From: Astropecten irregularis
Taxonomy: Eukaryota > Echinodermata > Asteroidea > Paxillosida > Astropectinidae
DNA: 64,000 bases
NCBI GenBank assembly: GCA_963971285.1
Contig: OZ020265.1
Coordinates: forward strand, 2,988,001-3,052,000
Direction: 5' to 3'
The translations under genes were made by a program, and so were the position numbers. This document shows positions 21,880 through 63,883 of this stretch, piece by piece. Below the pieces are notes generated by a model. The model searched no databases and was not told the origin of the DNA. It saw nothing but the letters and a program-made list of their open reading frames with translations. The first letter of the stretch is position 1, and every line of letters starts with the position of its first letter.

Positions 21880-22150
21880 CAGGCGCGGTTCTAGAGCCAA
21901 AATTTGGGGGGGGCTAGAAGAGCCATTATTTTTTGGGGGGCTAGAAGACCCAATATTTTGGGTAATTTCAACCCTCGATTCTGCTCTGTCTTATTAGGGG
22001 TCGAAAAACATGCACATTATATCCCACACAACGCGTTTTTATGTAATTGGCGCTTAATAACTGAAAAAATCCAGTATTTTCAGGCATTTTTTTTTTCACT
22101 TGCATTTTTTTGGGGGGCTAGACTAAATTTTTGGGGGCTACAGCCCTAAT
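21880..22150. mobile_element. hAT-like MITE, 5' part
   Basis: Begins CAGGCGCGGTTCTAG right after ATGATCCC (21872-21879), the same target as the full copies at 24599 and 26785. Its 3' end is missing; a new GGCCAACGTTGG block starts near 22165. The complementary 3' part is at about 22515-22747. Confidence 0.65.
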
Positions 22151-22164
22151 GTCCTAATGTCCTA

Positions 22165-22495
22165 ATGTTGTGACCTATTGTTGCTCACCGATGTTGAGCC
22201 GACGTTGGCATATAAACATTGGCATACACCGAACAAACGTTAGCATAATGTTGGCCTCATGGGGAACCAACATGAAACCAACGTTGAGCCAACGTTGGAA
22301 TAATGTAGGACATTCCGTTCATTTTACAGTGGGTCAACATTGGGCCAGCGATGGGCCGATGCTTACGTTGGTCTAACATTGGGCCAACGTAAGACCGATC
22401 AGCAATATTATGTTGGCCCAACGTTGGCCACCAACTTTGGACCAACGTAACCGGTTACATTTGGCCAACGTTGACCCTATGTAACCGGTGTTGTT
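22165..22495. repeat. GGCCAACGTTGG-rich repeat block 3
   Basis: A shortened copy of the block family that lies between the two MITE halves. Its position suggests unequal recombination between array units. Confidence 0.75.
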
Positions 22496-22514
22496 ATCTG
22501 GGGTATCCTATTTG

Positions 22515-22747
22515 AGTGTTTCTCCAATATTTTGGGTTATTCTAACCCTCGCTTCTGCTATGTCTTATTAGGGGTCGAAAAACATGCACATAATAGCCAC
22601 CACAACGGGTTTTTATGTAATTGGCGCTTAATAACTGAAAAAATCCAGTATTTTCAAGAATTTTTTTTGTTTCACTTGCATTTTGGGGGGGGGGGGGGGG
22701 CTAGACAAAATTTTGGGGAGCTACAGCCCACCGTAGAACCGCGCATG
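22515..22747. mobile_element. hAT-like MITE, 3' part
   Basis: Matches the right-hand part of the full element, ending GTAGAACCGCGCATG before ATGATCCC at 22748-22755. The 5' end is missing. It contains a 16-17-base G run near 22685. Confidence 0.65.
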
Positions 22748-23027
22748 ATGATCCCTGGGTCATGGCGTTGTGTGAGTGGTTTTATGGCTTCAGACTGCCA
22801 AATGAACAAAGAAAATTTACCATTTAGGACACCACCAACGTAGGTCTAGATAGTCAGTTGGTAGAGCGTCGATGCGTTGATCAGAAGGTCGCCGGTTAAA
22901 ATCCCGCTCCAGTAAATTTGTCTTTGTTCTCTTTTCAATAACAAGATTTTCTCACATTTCAGTGGATGGCAGTGGTACCCAGGAAAAGGCACTATCTTAT
23001 AGACAAGTTAATTCAAAAATAGCTTAC

Positions 23028-23067
23028 CTGCAACGGAAGCTGCGACTAACAGCACACAGCGAGCCAT
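23028..23067 (-). CDS. Exon 1, copy C: shortened signal-peptide exon
   Basis: ATG at 23067-23065. It encodes MARCVLLVAASVA plus one base, then GTAAGC. Compared with the other copies, 18 bases are deleted in frame from the hydrophobic core, so export would be weaker or lost. The alpha-type TATAAG is at 23133-23128 and GGAAACTCC at 23180-23172. Confidence 0.6.
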
Positions 23068-23604
23068 TATGGTGTAGGCCTAATAGACTCGGTGAGACGA
23101 AGGTACCAAACCAGACCAAACAGTGCCCTTATATGCATTCTGTCGTCCCACTCTAATCTACTGCGCATGCAGGAGTTTCCGCGTGAGCAACTTGGAAAAG
23201 AGCAATTAACTTTCGATGATAAACCTACCAGCAATTTCTCTGCCTGTTCATCAAAAGAAAATAACTTTCGGCCCCAAAAAAGAAAAAAAACGATTGCAGC
23301 AAATTGCAAACGGTAATGTAGTGTCTCCCGAGGGCGCGCCTACGAGGTTGTCCCTGCCTTGGCGAGGATGGGGGAGGGTTAAGGTGATCCCCAAAGACTC
23401 GGTGACAAACAAACACAGTACACAAGCCATAGGTGTCAAAACACCTGTGCAGTGTTCAGGAAGTTGCCGTTTCGAGTCCCGCTCCAGTAAATTATTCTTT
23501 GTTCTCTTTCAAACACAAGATTTACTCACATTTCAGTTGATGCCGGTAAAAACCAGGAAAAGGCACTGTCATATTATAGACAAATTCAATCAAAAATAGC
23601 TTAC

Positions 23605-23662
23605 CTGCAACGATAGCTGCGACACAAGCGACGAGCAAGACTAACAGCATACAGCGAGCCAT
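23605..23662 (-). CDS. Exon 1, copy D: signal-peptide exon
   Basis: Encodes MARCMLLVLLVACVAAIVA plus one base with a GTAAGC donor. ATG is at 23662-23660. The beta-type TATAAG is at 23725-23720. Confidence 0.65.
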
Positions 23663-23989
23663 GGTTTAGGCCTAATAGACTCGGTGAGACGAAGGTACAA
23701 AACAAGACCAGACGGTGCCCTTATAATGCATTTTGCCGTCCTACTCTAATCTACTGCGCTGACAGGAGTTTCTACGTGAGCCACTTGGAAAAGAGCAATT
23801 AACTTTCGAAGATAAACCTACCAGCAATTTCTGTGCCTCATCATCAAAAGAAAATTAATTTCGGCCGAAGGAAAGGCTTGTTAAAGAGCAATTAACATTC
23901 GATAATAAACCTACCAGCAATTTCTCTGCCTGGTCATCAAAAGAAAATTACTTTCGGCCAAAAAAAAAGAAAAACAAAATCAGCAAATT

Positions 23990-24515
23990 TACAACGAGCC
24001 AACCTTCTATAACATTGACCAAACGTTGGTTTTATGTTGGCCTGATGAGGAACCAACATGTAACAATCATTGGGCCAACGTTGGCATAATATAGGCCATT
24101 CTATTCATTTAACAGTGGACCAACATTGGTTTGATGTTGGGCCAACGTAAGGCCGAAGCGCAAAATTATGTTGACCTAATGTTGCTCACCGATGTTGAGC
24201 CGACGTTGGCATATAAACATTGGCATACACCGAACAAACGTTGGCATAATGTTGGCCTCATGGGGAACCAGCATGAAACCACCATTGGGCCAACGTTGGC
24301 CAAAGTTGAGCCAACGTTGGAATAATGTAGGACATTCCGTTCATTTTACAGTGGGTCAACATTGGGCCAGCGATGGGCCGATGCTTACGTTGGGCTAACA
24401 TTTGGCCAACGTAAAACCGATGAGCAATATTATGTTGGCCCAACGTTGGCCACCAACTTTGGACCAACGTAACCGGTTACGTTTGGCCAACGTTGACCCT
24501 ATGTAACAGGTGATG
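23990..24515. repeat. GGCCAACGTTGG-rich repeat block 4
   Basis: Same family and order as block 2. Followed by the complete hAT-like MITE at 24599. Confidence 0.85.
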
Positions 24516-24598
24516 TTATCTGGGGTATCCTATTTGAGTGTTTCTCCAGCTACAGTTCCCAGGTTGCAGCATTGCTGCGCGTATCGATGAATGATCCC

Positions 24599-24913
24599 CA
24601 GGCGCGGTTCTAGAGCCAAAATGTTGGGGGGCTACAAGAGCCATTATTTTTTGGGGGGCTAGAAGACCCAATATTTTGGGTTATTCTAACCCTCGCTTCT
24701 GCTATGTCTTATTAGGGGTCGAAAAACATGCACATAATAGCCCACACAAGGCGTTTTTATGTAATTATGTAATTTTATGTAACTGAAAAAACCCAGTATT
24801 TTCAATATTTTTTTTTTCACTTGCATTTTTTGGGGGGCTAGACAAAATTTTGGGGGCTACAGCCCCCCTAGCTCAACACGCCCCCCCCCCCCCCTCCCGT
24901 AGAACTGCGCCTG
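24599..24913. mobile_element. hAT-like MITE, complete copy
   Basis: Ends CAGGCGCGGTTCTAG and its inverse GTAGAACTGCGCCTG, flanked by ATGATCCC (24591-24598) and the one-base variant ATGGTCCC (24914-24921). Eight-base target duplications and CAGG ends fit the hAT superfamily. Paralogous array units at 20605 and 28119 have the uninterrupted sequence GATGAATGATCCCTGGG, that is, empty sites. Confidence 0.8.
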
Positions 24914-25193
24914 ATGGTCCCTGGGATATGGCGTTGTGTGAGTGGTTTCATGGCTTCAGACTGCCAAATCAACAAAGAACATTTACCATTTAGGACACCA
25001 CCAACGTAGGTCTGGATAGTCAGTTGGTAGAGCGTCGGTGTGTTGATCAGAAGGTCGCCGGTTCAAAGCCTGCTCCAGTAAATTTGTCTTTGTTCTCTTT
25101 TCAATAACAAGATTTTCTCACATTTCAGTGGATGGCAGTGGTACCCAGGAAAAGGCACTAGCTTATAGACAAGTTAAATCAAAAATAGCTTAC

Positions 25194-25251
25194 CTGCAAC
25201 GATAGCTGCGACACAAGCGACGAGCATGACTAACAGCACACAGCGAGCCAT
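25194..25251 (-). CDS. Exon 1, copy E: signal-peptide exon
   Basis: Encodes MARCVLLVMLVACVAAIVA plus one base with a GTAAGC donor. ATG is at 25251-25249. The alpha-type TATAAG is at 25317-25312 and GGAAACTCC at 25364-25356. Confidence 0.65.
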
Positions 25252-25787
25252 TATGGTGTAGGCCTGGTAGCCTCGGTGAGACGAAGGTACCAAACCAGAC
25301 CAAACAGTGCCCTTATATGCATTCTGTCGTCCCACTCTAATCTACTGCGCATGCAGGAGTTTCCACGTGAGCCACTTGGAAAAGAGCAATTAACTTTCGA
25401 TGATAAACCTACCAGCAATTTATCTGCCTGTTCATCAAAAGAATATAACTTTCGGCCCCAAAAAAGAAAAAAAAAATTGCAGCAAATTGCAAACGGTAGT
25501 GTAGTGTCTCCCGAGGGCGCGCCTACGAGGTTGTCCCTGCCTTGGCGAGGATGGGGGAGGGTTGAGGTGATCCCCAAAGACCCGGTGACAAACAAACACA
25601 GTACACAAGCCACAGGTGTCAAAACACCTGTGCAGTGTTCAGGAAGTTGCCGGTTCGAGTCCCGCTCCAGTAAATTATTCTTTGTTCTCTTTCAAACACA
25701 AGATTTACTCACATTTCAGTTGATGCCGGTAAAAACCAGGAAAAGGCACTGTCATATTATAGACAAATTCAATCAAAAATAGCTTAC

Positions 25788-25845
25788 CTGCAACGATAGC
25801 TGCGACACAAGCGACGAGCAAGACTAACAGCATACAGCGAGCCAT
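25788..25845 (-). CDS. Exon 1, copy F: signal-peptide exon
   Basis: Encodes the same 19 residues as copy D, plus one base and a GTAAGC donor. ATG is at 25845-25843. The beta-type TATAAG is at 25908-25903. Confidence 0.65.
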
Positions 25846-26169
25846 GGTTTAGGCCTAATAGACTCGGTGAGACGAAGGTACAAAACAAGACCAGACGGTG
25901 CCCTTATAATGCATTTTGCCGTCCTACTCTAATCTACTGCGCAGACAGGAGTTTCTACGTGAGCCACTTGGAAAAGAGCAATTAACTTTCGATGATAAAC
26001 CTACCAGCAATTTCTGTGCCTCATCATCAAAAGAAAATTAATTTCGGCCGAAGGAAAGGCTTGTTAAAGAGCAATTAACATCCGATAATAAACAAACCAG
26101 CAATTTATCTGCCTGGTCATCAAAACAAAATTACTTTCGGCCAAAAAAAAGGAAGAAAAACAAAATCAG

Positions 26170-26700
26170 CAATTTTACAACGAGCCAACCTTCTATTACA
26201 TTGACCAAACGTTAGTTTAGTGTTTGCCTGATGAGGAACCAACATGTAACAATCATTGGGCCAACGTTGGCATAATATAGGCCATTCTATTCATTTAACA
26301 GTGGACCAACATTGGTTTGATGTTGGGCCAACGTAAGGCCGAAGCGCAAAATTATGTTGACCTAATGTTGCTCACCGATGTTGAGCCGACGTTGGCATAT
26401 AAACATTGGCATACACCGAACAAACGTTGGCATAATGTTGGCCTCATGGGGAACCAACATGAAACCACCATTGGGCCAACGTTTGCCAACGTTGAGCCAA
26501 CGTTGGAATAATGTAGGACATTCCGTTCATTTTACAGTGGGTCAACATTGGGCCAGCGATGGGCCGATGCTTACCTTGGGCTAACATTGGGCCAACGTAA
26601 GGCCGATGAGCAATATTATGTTGGCCCAACGTTGGCCACCAACTTTGGACCAACGTAACCGGTTACGTTTGGCCAACGTTGACCCTATGTAACAGGTGAT
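26170..26700. repeat. GGCCAACGTTGG-rich repeat block 5
   Basis: Same family as the other blocks. Followed by the hAT-like MITE at 26785. Confidence 0.85.
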
Positions 26701-26784
26701 GTTATCTGGGGTATCCTATTTGAGTGTTTCTCTAGGTACAGTTCCCAGGTTGCAGCATTGCTGCGCGTATCGATGAATGATCCC

Positions 26785-27044
26785 CAGGTGCGGTTCTAGA
26801 GCCAACATTTTGGGGGGCTAGAAGACCCAATATTTTGGGTTCTTCTAACCCTCGCTTCTGCTATGTCTTATTAGGTGTCGAAAAACATAGCCCACACAAC
26901 GCGTTTTTATGTAATTGGCGCTTAATAACTGAAAAAATCCAGAATTTTCAACAAAAAAAAATTTCACTTGCATTTGGGGTGGGGGGGCTAGACACAATTT
27001 TGGGGTGCTACAGCCCCCCCTAGCCCCCCGTAGAACCGCGCCTG
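26785..27044. mobile_element. hAT-like MITE, complete copy with perfect 8-bp duplication
   Basis: CAGGTGCGGTTCTAG at the left and GTAGAACCGCGCCTG at the right, flanked by ATGATCCC on both sides (26777-26784 and 27045-27052). The interior has the same TTTTGGGGGGCTAG motifs as the copy at 24599 but is shorter. Confidence 0.85.
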
Positions 27045-27324
27045 ATGATCCCTGGGATATGGCGTTGTGTGAGTGGTTTCATGGCTTCAGACTGCCAAAA
27101 GAACAAAGAAAATTTACCATTTAGGACACCACCAACGAAGGTCTAGATAGTCAGTTGGTAGAGCGTCGATGCGTTGATCAGAAGGTCGCCGGTTCAAATC
27201 CCGCTCCAGTAAATTTGTCTTTGTTCTCTTTTCAATAACAAGATTTTCTCACATTTCATCGGATGGCAGTGGTACCCAGGAAAAGGCACTATCTTATAGA
27301 GAAATTAAATCAAAAATAGCTTAC

Positions 27325-27382
27325 CTGCAACGAAAGCTGCGACACAAGCGACGAGCATGACTAACAGCACACAGCGAGCCAT
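27325..27382 (-). CDS. Exon 1, copy G: most distal signal-peptide exon
   Basis: Encodes MARCVLLVMLVACVAAFVA plus one base with a GTAAGC donor. ATG is at 27382-27380. The beta-type TATAAG is at 27445-27440, but the sequence downstream of the donor is of the alpha type, so this unit is a recombinant. Confidence 0.65.
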
Positions 27383-27714
27383 GGTTTAGGCCTAATAGAC
27401 TCGGTGAGACGAAGGTACAAAACAAGACCAGACGGTGCCCTTATAATGCATTTTGCCGTCCTACTCTAATCTACTGCGCTGACAGGAGTTTCTACATGAG
27501 CCACTTGGAAAAGAGCAATTAACTTTCGATGATAAACCTACCAGCAATTTCTGTGCCTCATCATCAAAAGAAAAATTTATTTCGGCCGAAGGAAAGGCTT
27601 GTTAAAGAGCAATTAACATTCGATAATAAACCTACCAGCAATTTCTCTGCCGGGTCATCAAAAGAAAATTACTTTTGGCCAAAAAAAAAGAAAAACAAAA
27701 TCAGCAAATTTACA

Positions 27715-28105
27715 ACGAGCCAACCTTCTATTACATTGACCAAACGTTGGTTTTATGTTGGCCTGATGAGGAACCAACATGTAACAATCATTGGGCCAAC
27801 GTTGGCATAATATAGGCCATTCTATTCATTTAACGGTGGACCAACATTGGTTTGATGTTGGGCCAACGTAAGGCCGAAGCGCAAACTTATGTTGACCCAA
27901 TGTTGCTCACCGATGTTGAGCCGACGTTGGCATTTCAACATTGGCCTTCACCGAACAAACGTTTGCATAATGTTGGCCTCATGCGGAACCAACATGAAAC
28001 CACTATTGGGCCAACGTTGGCCAACGTCGAGCCAACATTGGCATAATGTAGGACATTCTGTTCATTTTACAGCGCGCCAGCATTGGGCCAACGATGGGCC
28101 GATGC
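27715..28105. repeat. GGCCAACGTTGG-rich repeat block 6, array end
   Basis: Last block, joined at 28105 to the GATGAATGATCCCTGGG segment without a MITE (empty site). Array homology stops near 28175. Confidence 0.8.
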
Positions 28106-28175
28106 GCGTATCGATGAATGATCCCTGGGATATGGCGTTGTGTGCGTAGTTTCATGGCTTCGGACTGCCAAATGA

Positions 28176-29260
28176 GTCATTCCATGTCAGACCGATGCAC
28201 TTTTTTGCCTTAGATTCTTCTATTTTTTACAAAAATTAGTATGCAAGTGGGTGTCAATGAGTAATGAATGCATGCCAATTTTTAGTGGAATCCCGCCACC
28301 CGTGTGGCTGGTATCCATGTCCCTAGAATACGGACATATTCATGTTCTGACTCTACCTTTTCACAGGATTTAACCATAACTCGGTCACATTTCCCCCCAA
28401 AATATACACATTTTGTATTAAAATGACCAGAATTAGATGCTCGAAGTGACGCCATCCTCTCGTCTTACACACATATTTTATGCCTTCATAGAGAATGGTT
28501 GTAAATGATATCTTTCTAAGGCAACTAATAAATAAATGAGCAATCCGTCGATGTAATCAATAAACTGTAATACAAGGGTGATTCATGAAATGTTGAGCTG
28601 CCTTTGATATCCACCTTTTCTAAGGTGGACTGAATTAACCCTCCCTTAAATCAAAACACACGCAGTATGTATTGGTGATCGGACCACTAAAGAACTAAAT
28701 GTTTTTTACCCAACTCCATAAGAAGTATGTTTAAGTGCGTATTTGTACATGTGTTACGACAATGTCTCTGTAGACGTAACCAGTGTTGCAAGGTGTATCG
28801 TGAAGGGATACAAACTTTCCAAACGATGTAGTGATACTTATCATTTTTCATTATAATATTTCTTGATTTGATTCATAATTGGACCTTTTGTAGGCTTTCC
28901 CATATAGGGTCCTGCACAAACTCTAAACATCATCTAAATCAATGAACTTGAAAATGACAATATTTTCATATTGAGTGCATTTTCTGACTTCTATACATGT
29001 ATATGTCTTTAAAATGTAGCTAATACCTTAGGGAGACATCGAAAAATCTCCTCAAGTCCCCATGTCTCCCTAATGTCCACTTTTAGATGCTAACGTGTCT
29101 CCTTAATACCAAATTTTTACTATAAATAGGGTATTGTATATATATTTTAGCGTCTAAAGATGAACATTTGTACATGAAATTGCTATGCAACATTTTGTAC
29201 ATTACTTAAACAGTCGTCTGTTGCATACACGGAAGAGGCTCTCAGAACTTTGAAACTTAC
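28176..29260. other. Non-coding, includes second GGGAGACAT repeat copy
   Basis: About 28755-29130 is a diverged copy of the repeat at 9240-9780. The rest is unique AT-rich sequence with no gene seen. Confidence 0.45.
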
Positions 29261-29335
29261 CGTTAAAGTCTTCCAACAAGTTCTCATAGGCTAGCCTTTT
29301 GGATCGTCCATCATATTGTTTTGTCCTTTTTATAT
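29261..29335 (-). CDS. Candidate lone exon, function unknown
   Basis: A 75-bp block lies between a good acceptor (ATTATGTAAACAG) and a good donor (GTAAGTTTC). One frame is open through it (2 bases in, 1 base out) and gives IKRTKQYDGRSKRLAYENLL then EDFN, with dibasic KR pairs. No neighbouring partner exon was identified. It could be an exon of an unseen gene or a chance splice pair. Confidence 0.3.
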
Positions 29336-31639
29336 CTGTTTACATAATAAAATGCAATTTAGAAAAAGTCCCTCCAGATGGTACCGACAAATCAGCCCGT
29401 GTAATAGATCAGACTGCGTGATATTCCCATCAGCCATTTCTGCGGTGTCTTCGCCCTTTTTGTGTGGCAACAAAAGAATTTAAGCCCGGTGCACGGTGTA
29501 CGTCCCCTTATTTGAGGGCTTTTACGAAACTGAGGCTTAGGCTCAGGCTCCAGCTCTGACATACATATGCTGATAGTAAAGGTTGTGGTTTTTCACTGAA
29601 ACTGAAACTCTGTTTTCCTTTACAAACCAGAGACTCTACTTGCGAACCAAAGCCAAAAGCTTCCATTTTGATACCAGTTATTGCAGGATGGATTCACCAA
29701 ATAGAGCCTGAGACATATGCATTGGCGCCTTTTCCTACATCACGCGTTTGCGCGCCCTCTTCTGTCCGGCTAGAGGACGGACATCAAGAGTTTGTAACGG
29801 CCAATCACAATTCATGATGGCGCACTTCTGCGGTTTTGATCACAACTTCAAAACGAGGCACTTTCACGCATGCGCACATTTTAAAGTGTAAACCCGTGTA
29901 TTGTGACTGTCCAACGCGTTACAAACTCTTGGCGTCGCACTGTTTGGAATGGCCCGTATTAAAGTGATAACCAAGTGAGTGTAGCAAAAGTGATCCTAAA
30001 AGACTTGGGCGTTTGGAAATGTATTGATTCACAAGGCAGGTTGTACAAGACATAATAAAAACAAAGTGGTATCCCATTCTTCATGGGATTCTTCTTCATT
30101 CTTCCATTCTTAATAGTTTAAGTTTCCGTTTATTAAACGCCATGAATTAAGAAGATGCCTGGAGAAATGCATAAGATTAATTTGACAAACTCATTTATTA
30201 TTAATTTTGCATCAACTAACCACATTCATCAAAACCAGACGTGAAACGTACTTTTTTATTTGTTTTGTTTAATATTCGCTTGTGATGCAGATTATATTCA
30301 TTCCAGTTGAGAATGTTTACGTTCTCTATTTCTTTCTATCTAGCATCATATCTCTTTACAACTCAATTTGATTATTCTCTTGTATTAATTCTTGATATAG
30401 CAATTGGTGAAGGGTGAAAATTACCCAAATACCTTTCAGAATAAAATATTGAAGACATTTCTTAACATTGTAAAAACAAGGACAAGAAATTTACAAGTTG
30501 ATCACTTTCTGAAAGCCAATCGATATTCACATTGAGTGGAAGGTGAAAAAGATAAAACTAAATTTACAGTTTCTTAACGATACCACAATGAAACGAATTT
30601 TCAATGGTTGTAAAGACATAACCAATACATTTCAAAATTTTCAAATACAAATTCGACGCAATAATATGAAAAAGCCAAACTAATTAATATCCAAATGTGG
30701 TTGGTCGGTTTCTCAGAAAAATGAAAAAGAAATTATCTTGATCTATCTGTCAATGAAGCGTGATAATAAAAATGTATAGAGTCTAGTTATATTTGATTTA
30801 TGCAAGACAATCTTACAAATTTTTACAAGTTTAAACTACGTTTAGTGCACTGACAAAAACAAATTATAAATATAAAAACATTCTCATTTTCTCGAATTTA
30901 TATGCATATTCGTTAAACGAAAAATCATACTTTGGGTTTTGTCAAAAAAATACAGATCCATGGGCAAAAGTGTTTAGAAAAGCAAACACAACTCAAGTAA
31001 AATTTTAATCACAATATGTATTACATGTTACCTAAAAGAATAATTCAGTGTAACTTTATTTGCCAGAATATTCTATTACACGCTTCTGTCAGCAGACAAT
31101 TTTCCAATTAATCTCATATTTTGCATTTCTATGGCAGAAATTTCAGCGATTAAAAACGATTCCAATGAGCATTTCGGCATAAAAACTGTCCAGAAGAAGG
31201 GTGTATTTCTTTTACAACAACGCTCGTACACGCTCATTAAGGGTAAACAGAGGAAACAGGAATTAGAAAGAGAAAAGTTCCACTCAAAAGGGTTTTGAAA
31301 AATGCTTTACCGTGTGGCTAGAAATAACCTCGGTAAACACTTCACTATAAATGTATTTCTTTTTGTCATGTGCCTCCTGGCTGGTACCTTGTCCCCAATG
31401 CACGAAACGAATAGCCTGCAGAAGAACCAACGAAAAACTACTCTTTTAAAGTTCGAAATCTGTATGGTTACTTATGTATTTAACTTTGAAAAAAATATGA
31501 AGACAAAAAGCAAAACGTGTACATACAGTAATGAGAAATCACTAAAATGGAACCGCCTGTCTAAATACATTAATATTCCTATCGCGCTTCAGTAGCGCCC
31601 TTCTAAAACCGTGTCTGATAATGAACAACTTTGATGAGT
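29336..31639. other. Non-coding, with a GTGCGCATGCG-type repeat copy
   Basis: About 29795-29945 matches the repeat at 3236-3575. The rest is AT-rich. The 97-codon frame at 31302-31595 has no recognisable domain and precedes the 3' UTR of the receptor gene. Confidence 0.45.
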
Positions 31640-62767
<31,128 letters not shown>

Positions 62768-62889
62768 CTACATGAAAAGAATATTTGCACCATGATAACC
62801 ACTAAAAAGTTGTGCAACTCATGTTTGAGGAATGATATCGTTTTTGTTGCTGATCTAAGAAAGGAAAGCTTCATTGTTCCTCTAAGGTG

Positions 62890-63265
62890 TTATATAAATG
62901 GTGTTATATAACACCTTAGTAGATCCTTGTCATTTGATTGGAGGATTGTATGTCACGTGATATGTGATAAATAGACCAATTCATGGCTTACGTCACAACC
63001 GTTGAAATTTGTACCATCCACCGTGCATTTTTGGTGCCATCCGATTTGTACCATTGCACGCCAGGAACTCTAATACGTGATTGGTCAAGCGGCGTTCCAT
63101 TTATTTGTCACTGCGTGCTCGCGTACGCGTTGGTGTGCAACGCGCGTTACTGTAATAAGAGCATAAAGCTTGCCAAGATTTTAAGCTTTTTTTGTCTCGC
63201 TAACTCTTAAAATGTTATCCTCCAATCAAAATCAAATGACAAAGATCTACTTAGATGTTATATAA
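62890..63265. mobile_element. MITE with AACACCTTAGTAGATC ends
   Basis: TGTTATATAACACCTTAGTA, GATCCTTGTCATTTGATTGG and AGGAT at the left answer ATCCTCCAATCAAAATC, AAATGACAAAGATCTACT and TAGATGTTATATAA at the right. A frame at 62983-63210 inside it has no family resemblance. Confidence 0.7.
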
Positions 63266-63267
63266 AA

Positions 63268-63378
63268 CAAATAATGAATGTTTCACATTCGTAGAATGGA
63301 AAAAAAAAGAATGGAACAGTCCATCTGTCACCTCATGAAATTATTTTTACCATTCCACTCATAAACATTCATTATTTT
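63268..63378. repeat. Short foldback (AATAATGAATGTTT arms)
   Basis: AATAATGAATGTTTCACATT and its approximate inverse ending AAACATTCATTATT, with AGAATGG / CCATTCC inner arms. It lies directly next to the preceding MITE. Confidence 0.6.
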
Positions 63379-63883
63379 TATATAATCAAACTCAGTCCAT
63401 CTTCGAAACGATCGGGAATTCACTACTGAAAACGTCAAATTGTATAACATTTCATTTTGGCTGCATACTTATCAGGACTGTACATTTCATGACTACATTA
63501 GAATACATATCACTGTAAAAAGTAATAATCCCGCTTTCCAATGATACCAGTTTCACCGTTCAGAAATCAGTAACAAAAAGATTCCTCAAACTTGAGCATT
63601 AAAACTTTTTTGAGGAGTGTAGCTGTTACGAGAATGGGTGTATTCTTTTAGTGGTGCTACATTTATAATCATAGGGTGTCCCAAATGCATGGGTCCACCA
63701 GTGTTGGAGCCGAGTCTTCAAGTGTAGAGTACTCCGAGTACTTACACTACTCACACTGAGTGGACCTACACTGCTGACGAATCCAAGTCCATGGTATCGA
63801 GTACGAGAACATCAACGAGTCATGTAAGGTCTTATAACACCTACTTTATCAGACTCAATATCGCAACTTAGTTCCACATTACC

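Larger units (their letters stand above)
19915..28150. repeat. Macro-tandem array of promoter/exon-1/SINE units
   Basis: The region repeats a unit of about 2.17 kb: exon 1 C to E are 2166 bp apart and D to F 2183 bp apart. Each full unit holds an alpha promoter with exon 1, a SINE, a beta promoter with exon 1, an AATTAACTTTCGATGATAAA block and a GGCCAACGTTGG-rich block, sometimes with a hAT-like MITE. A/B, C/D and E/F are successive pairs; G is a hybrid of a beta promoter with alpha-type downstream sequence. No additional exon 2 or exon 3 was found in the array. Confidence 0.8.

Noticed and set aside
25276..25782. 168-codon + strand frame (and the similar one at 23216)
   Set aside because: It is antisense to the promoter and exon-1 unit and crosses SINE sequence. 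Copies differ by frameshifts.
20085..28149. Many small frames with GQRWPTL / NVGPML-like peptides
   Set aside because: They are readings of the palindromic GGCCAACGTTGG repeats on both strands and change with repeat copy, not with codon constraint.
31302..31595. 97-codon + strand frame opposite the receptor 3' side
   Set aside because: No domain, no splice context, biased AT composition; probably chance.
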